From Spirochaetales bacterium (GTDB taxonomy: Bacteria > Spirochaetota > Spirochaetia > DTKZ01): a stretch of DNA of 6,147 bases. Below, piece by piece: positions 1 to 5,220 of this stretch (within the stretch, counting starts at the first letter, position 1; every line of letters starts with the position of its first letter). The stretch is from assembly GCA_017998025.1 (NCBI GenBank), contig JAGODW010000099.1, positions 1 through 6,147 of the forward strand, given 5' to 3'. Below the pieces are notes generated by a model that did not search any database, was not told the origin of the DNA, and worked only from the letters and a program-made list of their open reading frames with translations. A program made the translations under genes and the position numbers.

Positions 1-1
1 A

Positions 2-649
2 AATGAAGCCCTAGAAAAAAACAGTGTGCGGATATTCGAATACAGCGGCTTAAGCCTCTCCATGCGGTTCCTTGCAGGATGCAGCGGTATTCCCTTTATT
101 CCTACAAAGACACTGTTAGGAACGGATATTCTAAAGAATCTTCTTGCAAAGGGTGCACCGGTTGCGTTAGGCACCTGTCCGTTTACCGGAGAGAAAACCG
201 TGGTACTGCAGAAGCTTCAGCCAGAGTATGCCGTACTGCATGCCCATGCAGCAGATGAACGAGGAAACATTATCCTTAAAGGGCCCATCTGGGACGAAGA
301 ACTGGCAAAGTCTGCAAAGAAACTCATTGTTACGGTTGAACAAATCGTGTCCAACGAGTTTGTTAAACGAAACCCTGAGTTAGTGAAGGTACCGAATATC
401 TATACCTATGCAATTGCTCGTATTCCCTTTGGGGCTTTTCCCACTTCCTTATTCAAAGAGTACGATTACGATGGGGATTTTATTTCTATGTACGCCGAAG
501 TGAATAAAAAGCAAGAGACTTTTGATGAGTTCCTCAAAAAGTACATCTTTGGAACAAAGACCCATTACGAATTCCTGGAACAGGTTGGGGGCTTAAAACG
601 TATGGCGGATATTAAAGCCGATCCTGTATTTGGCTATAAGAAGTATTGA
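2..649 (+). CDS. CoA-transferase subunit A, glutaconate CoA-transferase type (5' partial)
   Basis: This is the alpha subunit of a class I CoA-transferase, which moves CoA between an acyl-CoA donor and a carboxylate in the cytoplasm. The frame is open to the left edge, so the GTG at base 26 is an internal valine and not the start; 215 residues are present. Compared from memory with Acidaminococcus GctA (about 320 residues), roughly the first 100 residues are missing, including the N-terminal glycine-rich region. Visible family features are the Pro-Phe-Ile-Pro stretch near bases 90-105, AVLHAHAADERGNI (bases 230-271, matching the family's A-x-I-H-A...G pattern), and the C-terminal part with YDYDGDF and a Tyr-Glu-Phe-Leu region. 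Subunit B follows after 9 bases, as expected for a heteromeric enzyme. The catalytic glutamate lies in subunit B. The family call is secure; the substrate is unknown (glutaconate, another dicarboxylate or a 3-oxoacid are all possible). Confidence 0.9.
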   Translation, partial: NEALEKNSVRIFEYSGLSLSMRFLAGCSGIPFIPTKTLLGTDILKNLLAKGAPVALGTCPFTGEKTVVLQKLQPEYAVLHAHAADERGNIILKGPIWDEELAKSAKKLIVTVEQIVSNEFVKRNPELVKVPNIYTYAIARIPFGAFPTSLFKEYDYDGDFISMYAEVNKKQETFDEFLKKYIFGTKTHYEFLEQVGGLKRMADIKADPVFGYKKY

Positions 650-658
650 GGTAGCAGT

Positions 659-1423
659 ATGAAAACAGATGCGCCGTATACGACCAATGAGCTGATGACG
701 GTAACCGCTTCCCGCCTTTTAATAGACGGGCAAAACATCGTTGTCGGTCTGGGACTTCCCCAGATAGCGACCCTCCTGGCCAAAAGAACCCATGCTCCGA
801 ACATAACTATCATCTATGAAATCGGGGTTACTAACCCCGAAACAGAAGACCCCGGTGTAGGTCTGGCAGATCCCCGGTATTGGTACCGGGCTGATTACTA
901 TACCGGATTCATCGGAACCCTGGGGATGATCCTTCAGTCCGGTCATGTAGACGTAGGGTTTCTCGGCGGCCTTCAGATCGATCGGTATGGTAACATCAAC
1001 TCTACCCTTACCAAAACGGAAAATGGATTTAGACATTTTACCGGCTCTGGCGGTGCAGCCGATATAGCTTCCTTTGCAAAAAAAATCTACGTCATCATGA
1101 AGCATGAGAAACGGAAAATTGTAGATCAATTGGATTATCTTACCACCATAGGCTATTTCAAGGGAGACAAAAGCCGTGAAGAAGAAGGGCTGCCTCCTTG
1201 TGAAGAAATGAAAGTCATCACGAATCTCTGTGTATTTAGTTTTAATGCGAAACGGACAATTCAAGTTGAATCTATTCATCCCGGAGTATCCCCTAGAGAA
1301 GTTATTGAAAACACAGGAGCCCAGATATCAATCGATGGTCGGATCAAGAATACGGACGAACCAACTGAGGAGGAGATACATCTCCTTCGTACTGTTATCG
1401 ATCCCGGTAGGATGTATATCTAA
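659..1423 (+). CDS. CoA-transferase subunit B, glutaconate CoA-transferase type
   Basis: This is the beta subunit of the class I CoA-transferase, 254 residues, close to the usual length of about 260. Glu54 in IIYEIG sits at the same position as the catalytic Glu54 of Acidaminococcus GctB, which forms the glutamyl-CoA thioester. The fold's glycine-rich GLGLP (30-34) precedes it. Other family signatures are the GG-x-QIDRYGNINST stretch, the FTGSGGAADIA loop, the KHEKRK segment and the C-terminal ENTG...IDPG-x-x-YI ending. The ATG start is supported by GAGG (648-651) overlapping the subunit A stop, 7 bases before the start, so the two subunits are probably translationally coupled. Retention of Glu54 argues for true transferase activity and against an IpdAB-like hydrolase. 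The substrate is not determinable; the neighbouring transporter and aldehyde dehydrogenase suggest it activates an imported or oxidised carboxylate. An antisense frame across this gene is a shadow. Confidence 0.93.
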   Translation: MKTDAPYTTNELMTVTASRLLIDGQNIVVGLGLPQIATLLAKRTHAPNITIIYEIGVTNPETEDPGVGLADPRYWYRADYYTGFIGTLGMILQSGHVDVGFLGGLQIDRYGNINSTLTKTENGFRHFTGSGGAADIASFAKKIYVIMKHEKRKIVDQLDYLTTIGYFKGDKSREEEGLPPCEEMKVITNLCVFSFNAKRTIQVESIHPGVSPREVIENTGAQISIDGRIKNTDEPTEEEIHLLRTVIDPGRMYI

Positions 1424-1436
1424 GGAGAGGGCATTT

Positions 1437-1455
1437 TAAGAACCGTTGGTTCTTA
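1437..1455. repeat. Perfect inverted repeat between CoA-transferase and tctC
   Basis: TAAGAACC (1437-1444) and GGTTCTTA (1448-1455) are exact reverse complements separated by GTT. In RNA this makes an 8-bp stem with a 3-base loop; in DNA it is a 19-bp palindrome of operator size. No T-tract follows (CGAAACACAAAA), so it is not a standard intrinsic terminator. It could be an mRNA processing or stability element that sets tctC expression apart from the upstream genes, or a binding site for a local regulator. The function is inferred; the repeat itself is seen directly. Confidence 0.6.
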
Positions 1456-1468
1456 CGAAACACAAAAT

Positions 1469-1484
1469 TCCTTTAAAAGGAGAG
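1469..1484 (+). promoter_or_regulatory. tctC ribosome binding site inside a short palindrome
   Basis: AGGAG (1478-1482) lies 6 bases before the ATG at 1489 and supports that start. It forms the right half of TCCTTT-A-AAAGGA (1469-1481), an odd-centred palindrome whose left half resembles an anti-Shine-Dalgarno sequence. Four UCCU/AGGA pairs with a 5-base loop could weakly mask the site. Real regulation by this pairing is uncertain. Confidence 0.5.
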
Positions 1485-1488
1485 AGAA

Positions 1489-2508
1489 ATGAGAAAAAAC
1501 AGTTTTGTGTTCACTGTGTTCATACTTTTGCTGTGCATCACTGTTTCCGTATGGAGCACGGGGCAGAAAGAAGAGGTAAAGTATCCAACCCGAGCAATCA
1601 ATGTGCTGGTTGGATTCGGAGCCGGAGGCCCAACCGATGTAATCGCTCGGGGCATCATCCCGATACTGCAGGAAAAACTCGGTGTAGGCATTGGAATCAC
1701 CAATATGCCCGGAGCCTCCAGTGCTACGGCGGCTTCCTATGTCCTGAAGCAGCCTGCCGATGGATATACCCTCTTTATGGGATCTGAAATTATGTCTATG
1801 TGGCAGACGATGGGAACCATGGACCTGTCACCTGTTCGAGATTTTATTCCCATCAAGCTTGTCTGTGAGGCGGTTCCTGTTTTAGCCGTACCTCCCAATT
1901 CCAGGTTTAATTCAGCACAAGAGTTTATTGCGTATGCCCAGGCACATCAGGGAGAATTACGGATTGGAACAGCAGGACCCGGAACAGTACCGCATATCTC
2001 TGGACTCCTTCTAACGAAAGTACTAGGCTGTAAGTTTACCTTCGTACCCTATCAAGGAGGTGGGCCTGCTGTAACAGCTGTTATGGGTGGACAGGTAGAT
2101 GCCACAATCGAGATGATTCAGGGAATGGTCTCAAATTATCATGCGGGTAAACTAAAAATCCTTGCTTCTTTCACAAACGAACCGCTTGAAGGACTGAATA
2201 TTCCACCTATTGGAAAGATCGAGCCTAAATTAGCTCCCTATGTTCCCTATGGGCCTTACTTTGGTCTTTTCGCTCCGAAAGGAACTCCGGAGGCGATTGT
2301 GAAAATCCTGAAAGATAAGATGGATGAAGCGATCAAGGATCCACGATGGTCCGAATACTGCAAAAAACTGTATCTCCCTCAGATCGATTACAGCGGTGAA
2401 GAGGCGATTAAATACCTCAATAAATGGACTTCCAAATCTGCCTGGTTGATGTATGAGGTAGGAGGAGCAGAGAATTCTCCTGAAAAATTTGGAATCCCCA
2501 AGCCATAA
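1489..2508 (+). CDS. tctC: TTT transporter periplasmic substrate-binding protein (TctC/Bug family)
   Basis: This is the extracytoplasmic binding protein of a tripartite tricarboxylate transporter. It captures a carboxylate and delivers it to TctAB. The 339 residues match the family's usual 320-340. Residues 1-23 are a signal peptide: basic MRKN, a hydrophobic core at 6-21, and a Val-Trp-Ser site before Thr24 that fits signal peptidase I. Cys16 follows Leu-Leu-Leu, a poor lipobox, so a lipoprotein is less likely. The mature protein opens with YPTR and carries the ligand-loop motif GAGGPTD (44-50), N-x-PGA (72-76), ADGYTL (90-95) and a GTAGPGTVPH stretch, all typical of the Bug fold. TGQKEE after the leader resembles spirochaete binding proteins. 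The ATG has AGGAG 6 bases upstream. Downstream, a strong stem-loop and a ferredoxin gene separate it from tctB. The ligand cannot be predicted: the family takes citrate, other di- and tricarboxylates and aromatic acids. Confidence 0.95.
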   Translation: MRKNSFVFTVFILLLCITVSVWSTGQKEEVKYPTRAINVLVGFGAGGPTDVIARGIIPILQEKLGVGIGITNMPGASSATAASYVLKQPADGYTLFMGSEIMSMWQTMGTMDLSPVRDFIPIKLVCEAVPVLAVPPNSRFNSAQEFIAYAQAHQGELRIGTAGPGTVPHISGLLLTKVLGCKFTFVPYQGGGPAVTAVMGGQVDATIEMIQGMVSNYHAGKLKILASFTNEPLEGLNIPPIGKIEPKLAPYVPYGPYFGLFAPKGTPEAIVKILKDKMDEAIKDPRWSEYCKKLYLPQIDYSGEEAIKYLNKWTSKSAWLMYEVGGAENSPEKFGIPKP

Positions 2509-2529
2509 CACAGTAACGGTTTAGGGGTA

Positions 2530-2572
2530 GCCGGTCTTCCACAGCAGCCTATAAGATAGAAGGAAGACCGGC
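2530..2572 (+). promoter_or_regulatory. Strong stem-loop after tctC, without a T-tract
   Basis: GCCGGTCTTCC (2530-2540) pairs perfectly with GGAAGACCGGC (2562-2572): 11 bp, GC-rich at its base, with a 21-base loop. The sequence after it is GGTAACGATC, with no run of T, so it is not a canonical intrinsic terminator. Stem-loops just after a binding-protein gene are known from other importers to protect the upstream mRNA and keep the binding protein in excess over the membrane subunits. That role is inferred here. A partial terminator or a regulatory element for the ferredoxin gene is also possible. Apart from this element and the ferredoxin ribosome binding site, the 101-base gap 2509-2609 shows no convincing promoter. 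Confidence 0.65.
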
Positions 2573-2597
2573 GGTAACGATCATACTTATACATGCT

Positions 2598-2603
2598 GGG
2601 AGG
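2598..2603 (+). promoter_or_regulatory. Ribosome binding site deciding the ferredoxin start
   Basis: GGGAGG lies 6 bases before a GTG at 2610 and 9 bases before an in-frame TTG at 2613. The GTG has the better spacing and is chosen. The nearby ATG at 2593 is in another frame and upstream of this site. Confidence 0.7.
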
Positions 2604-2609
2604 TGTTGT

Positions 2610-2789
2610 GTGTTGTTTGTTGACACATCAAAGTGCATTGGATGCGCCAACTGTACAGCGGTATGTTCCACGGGGGCGATAGTAATTGATTCAGATAGCC
2701 AGAAAGCAACAATAGATGCGGATGTATGCATTGAGTGTTATTCATGCATGAATGTCTGCCCTCAGAGTTCAATTTTAGAGAAAGACTGA
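2610..2789 (+). CDS. Small 2[4Fe-4S] bacterial-type ferredoxin
   Basis: This 59-residue cytoplasmic electron carrier has a GTG start and is easily missed because of its size. The protein has two complete cluster motifs: Cys9-x2-Cys12-x2-Cys15-x3-Cys19 (CIGCANCTAVC) and Cys40-x2-Cys43-x2-Cys46-x3-Cys50-Pro (CIECYSCMNVCP). These eight cysteines are the ligands of two [4Fe-4S] clusters in clostridial-type ferredoxins of about 55-60 residues. The first motif ends in Ser20 where proline is usual; the second keeps Pro51. The pseudo-twofold layout is clear: I-x-x-D follows the first motif and precedes the second. It sits between tctC and tctB, 20 bases before tctB, so it should be co-transcribed with the transporter. 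No gene in the window is an obvious iron-sulfur partner: the CoA-transferase needs none and the aldehyde dehydrogenase is of the NAD(P) type. It may serve an oxidoreductase or dehydratase activator encoded outside the window. The family is secure; the partner is unknown. Confidence 0.93.
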   Translation: MLFVDTSKCIGCANCTAVCSTGAIVIDSDSQKATIDADVCIECYSCMNVCPQSSILEKD

Positions 2790-2809
2790 TATTAAGGAAG
2801 TAGATTGCT

Positions 2810-3307
2810 ATGGAAAAAACCACACGATTGCTGGCTAACATACTTACCATTGCAGTTTTAATGGCAATGTTACTCAACATTGCAGAATTCATATTTGTGA
2901 AGAATGTTAAACTATTTTCCGTTGATTCTCCTATCATCTTCCCATTTCTTGTACTGTTGGTGTTAGCTGTATTGATTGGAACAAATATAGCCAATGAAAC
3001 AAAGATAAAACGTTATGCTATGAAGTCTACAGAAGAAAACTTACAGATGAAACCAAAAGAAGATGTAATAAAGCAATTTGAAATAGTCGTACTGTTCACT
3101 GCAATAAATATTATTTTTGTTCTTTTGCTTCCATACTTTCATTTCTTAGTAGGTTCCTTCATCTTTATGGTACTAGAAATGATTCTTCTGAATACGAACA
3201 TAAAAAGTTTCATAAGAAGGTTCACGCTTGCAGGAATAGCAGGATTGATCACTGTCCCTGCCCTATATTTTGTATTTAATGGTGTATTTCAAATAATGCT
3301 TCCGTAA
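2810..3307 (+). CDS. tctB: TTT transporter small membrane subunit (TctB family)
   Basis: This is the small integral membrane subunit of the tripartite tricarboxylate transporter, which works with TctA in the inner membrane. Its 165 residues suit the family (about 140-170). Four hydrophobic segments are visible at about residues 7-29, 42-61, 90-127 (long enough for two helices broken near Pro108-Tyr109) and 137-163. A charged cytoplasmic-type loop (62-89, rich in Lys and Glu) lies in the middle. The central GSFIFMVLEMILL and the C-terminal Y-F-V-F-N-G-V-F...LP ending fit TctB proteins, which are poorly conserved in sequence. Position directly before tctA supports the call. AAGGAAG (2794-2800) precedes the ATG by 9 bases. 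The gene is AT-richer than its neighbours: blocks counted by hand gave 25-38% G+C, against 58% in one tctC block. This is probably due to its hydrophobic content and weak constraint. Confidence 0.87.
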   Translation: MEKTTRLLANILTIAVLMAMLLNIAEFIFVKNVKLFSVDSPIIFPFLVLLVLAVLIGTNIANETKIKRYAMKSTEENLQMKPKEDVIKQFEIVVLFTAINIIFVLLLPYFHFLVGSFIFMVLEMILLNTNIKSFIRRFTLAGIAGLITVPALYFVFNGVFQIMLP

Positions 3308-3313
3308 AAAGAA

Positions 3314-3317
3314 AGGA
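3314..3317 (+). promoter_or_regulatory. Ribosome binding site deciding the tctA GTG start
   Basis: AGGA sits 7 bases before GTG 3325. Reading upstream in the same frame to the stop at 3277-3279 shows no ATG, GTG or TTG, so the GTG is the only standard start available. Confidence 0.7.
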
Positions 3318-3324
3318 TACACAA

Positions 3325-4812
3325 GTGACAATAATCACAGTTTTATATGTAATGATCGGATCCATTATTGGATTAATCATGGGCGCGATGCCGGGTCTTA
3401 CAGTCACCATGACAGTTGTATTGATTGTGTCTTTAACATTTGGGTGGCCTATGCAGCAAGCTCTCGCCTTTATTCTGGGGGCCTTTGCAGGAGGAGTAAG
3501 CGGCGGGGCTTTAAGTGCCATAACTATGAATATTCCGGGAACTGCTGCAGCGGTAGCTACCATTTTCGACGGATATCCCCTGAATAAGAAAGGAGAAGCA
3601 GGCAATGCCATTGGTTTGTCTCTCTTTGTAAATGTAATTGGAGGGATGTTTGGAATACTTCTTCTTGGAGTATTAGGTCCCGTAATCTGCAACTTTGCAC
3701 TTAAATTTGGTTCCCAGGAATATTTTCTTATAACAATCTGGGGGTTAAGTCTGGTGGCAGTCCTTAGCAAAGGTAATTTAGTTAAAGGACTGATAAGCGG
3801 TTTGGTGGGGCTTTTTATCGGCATGATCGGGATGGATCCTATAACAGGAAAGATGCGATTCACGTTCGGGATAGACTTATTAAGTGGAGGCATCCACTAT
3901 GTAGTAGCCATGATCGGTCTATTCGGGATGAAAGAGGTTTTTAGTCTTCTTACAAGCAAACAGGGATTTGCTGTCTCCACCCAGCGATACAAACTGAAGG
4001 ATCTGCTTCCAAAGTTTAACATCATCAAAAGATGCATTAAACCCATGAGCTGGTCGGCAATTATCGGCTGGATCATCGGTGTCCTTCCAGGTACGGGCGG
4101 GGATATTGGAGCACTGGTTGCTTATGGATTCACAAAACAGCTTGTCCGTAAACCTTCCAGGCCTTTCGGAGAAGGCGCGTACGAAGGGGTTGCCGCACCT
4201 GAAACGGCAAATAAAGCGGCTATTGGCGGAGCTGTGACAACACTGTTGACCCTGGGTATTCCCGGCGATTCAGTAACTGCAGTAATACTCGGCTCCTTCT
4301 ACTTACACGGTCTTATACCGGGGCCAAACTTCATGTCACAATCTCCCGAATATTTTAGGCTTATCATTATATTCCTCGTAATAGGAATGATCAGTACCTA
4401 TGTGTTCGGCATATTGGGAAGCAATCTAATGCTCAAAATGCTGCGTTTACCGATCTGGTTTCTGATTCCCTTTATTTCCATACTCTGTATTACTGGTTCA
4501 TTTGCTTTACAGAATAGTGTATCAGATATTCTTTTTATGATTGGCTTTGGGGTGATCGGGTTCATCTTTGAGCGTGCAGGATATCCTGTAAGCCCAATCA
4601 TTCTGGCAATCATACTGGGACCCATTATGGAACTAAATTTCCGTCAGGCATTGATAAACACTGGATCCATAAGCAGTCTTCTTGCCTCCTTTATCTTACG
4701 GCCTATAAGCCTGGGCATATTAATCATTATTATCGGATCTTTCGTTTTTCAGGCGATGTTTCTTAAGAAAGTTGCCTTTGAACCTGAAAAAGTAGAGCCA
4801 GATAGTAAATGA
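3325..4812 (+). CDS. tctA: TTT transporter large permease subunit (TctA family)
   Basis: This is the main permease of the tripartite tricarboxylate transporter, an inner-membrane protein that drives ion-coupled uptake of the carboxylate delivered by TctC. It has 495 residues, usual for the family (about 500), with many hydrophobic helices throughout. Family motifs are: GSIIGLIMGAMPGL (12-25), the first PG loop; a GTAAAVATIFDGYPL stretch; a second PG loop GVLPGTGGDIG (252-262); EGVAAPETANKAA (287-299); and LTLGIPGDSVTAV, with Gly311 to Ser316 central. The two PG loops reflect the family's internal duplication. The start is GTG with AGGA 7 bases before it; only 11 residues precede the first glycine motif, about 15 fewer than in typical TctA proteins recalled, and no earlier start exists in frame. 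The protein ends in a charged tail (FEPEKVEPDSK). It follows tctB by 17 bases. The substrate is not deducible from the sequence. Confidence 0.95.
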   Translation: MTIITVLYVMIGSIIGLIMGAMPGLTVTMTVVLIVSLTFGWPMQQALAFILGAFAGGVSGGALSAITMNIPGTAAAVATIFDGYPLNKKGEAGNAIGLSLFVNVIGGMFGILLLGVLGPVICNFALKFGSQEYFLITIWGLSLVAVLSKGNLVKGLISGLVGLFIGMIGMDPITGKMRFTFGIDLLSGGIHYVVAMIGLFGMKEVFSLLTSKQGFAVSTQRYKLKDLLPKFNIIKRCIKPMSWSAIIGWIIGVLPGTGGDIGALVAYGFTKQLVRKPSRPFGEGAYEGVAAPETANKAAIGGAVTTLLTLGIPGDSVTAVILGSFYLHGLIPGPNFMSQSPEYFRLIIIFLVIGMISTYVFGILGSNLMLKMLRLPIWFLIPFISILCITGSFALQNSVSDILFMIGFGVIGFIFERAGYPVSPIILAIILGPIMELNFRQALINTGSISSLLASFILRPISLGILIIIIGSFVFQAMFLKKVAFEPEKVEPDSK

Positions 4813-4845
4813 ATCATATTTTAACACTCGAAAGGAGAAAAGATC

Positions 4846-5208
4846 ATGACAAAATTCACCGTATCTGAAGACGAAATTGCCGGCACTCGAAGAGACCCTC
4901 CTAGAGTATCCAAAACCCTAATCTGCGAACATACAGTAGGATCCACACAGATCTCTATGGGAGTAAATATTACAGAAGTAAATAGCAGAATTCCCCTTCA
5001 TTCTCACACAGATTCAGAAGAAGCAATGTATATCATTCAGGGCAATGGAGTCCTTAGAGCAGAAGGAAAAGAGTACGAATTACTTCCGGGAACAGCTATT
5101 TTCTCTCCCCGGGGTGTTGAACATGAGATAATCAACAAAGGGGATGTTCCCTTGAAACTCGTCTGGGCATACGCGCCCCCACTCCCGGATCATCTAAAGA
5201 AGAAATAG
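4846..5208 (+). CDS. Single-domain cupin protein (cupin_2 type)
   Basis: This is a small 120-residue cupin with a complete metal site. Motif 1 is present as His52-x-His54-x4-Glu59-x6-Gly66, and motif 2 as Gly82-x5-Pro88-x-Gly90-x2-His93-x3-Asn97. The three histidines and the glutamate would bind one divalent metal inside a beta-barrel. It has no signal peptide, no membrane segment and no DNA-binding domain, so it should be a cytoplasmic enzyme or a sugar- or acid-binding accessory protein rather than a regulator. AGGAG (4833-4837) lies 8 bases before the ATG. It follows tctA by 33 bases and precedes the aldehyde dehydrogenase by 12, so it belongs to the operon. Small cupins in catabolic clusters include isomerases, decarboxylases and dioxygenases; nothing here separates these. 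The fold is certain and the reaction is not assigned. Confidence 0.92.
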   Translation: MTKFTVSEDEIAGTRRDPPRVSKTLICEHTVGSTQISMGVNITEVNSRIPLHSHTDSEEAMYIIQGNGVLRAEGKEYELLPGTAIFSPRGVEHEIINKGDVPLKLVWAYAPPLPDHLKKK

Positions 5209-5220
5209 GAGGATGAAACC

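Noticed and set aside
26..28. GTG as a start codon for CoA-transferase subunit A
   Set aside because: The frame stays open to base 2, the upstream codons are not preceded by a convincing ribosome binding site, and the family needs about 100 more N-terminal residues. The gene is simply cut by the window edge.
719..1279. Antisense open frame of 186 codons across CoA-transferase subunit B
   Set aside because: It lies opposite a gene with a conserved catalytic residue and family motifs, its translation shows no recognisable domain, and no ribosome binding context was evident.
1446..1787. A + strand frame of 113 codons overlapping the start of tctC
   Set aside because: It is the shifted frame of tctC; its translation lacks any domain, while tctC has a signal peptide and Bug motifs in the other frame.
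2620..2625. TTGACA resembling a -35 box
   Set aside because: It lies inside the ferredoxin coding sequence and has no -10-like sequence at the right distance, so it is taken as chance.
2587..2994. Antisense open frame of 135 codons across the ferredoxin and the start of tctB
   Set aside because: The + strand encodes eight correctly spaced ferredoxin cysteines and a TctB protein here. The antisense product has no recognisable feature.
3276..3893. Antisense open frame of 205 codons opposite tctA
   Set aside because: Its proline- and isoleucine-rich translation is the mirror of hydrophobic TctA codons. tctA is unmistakable on the + strand.
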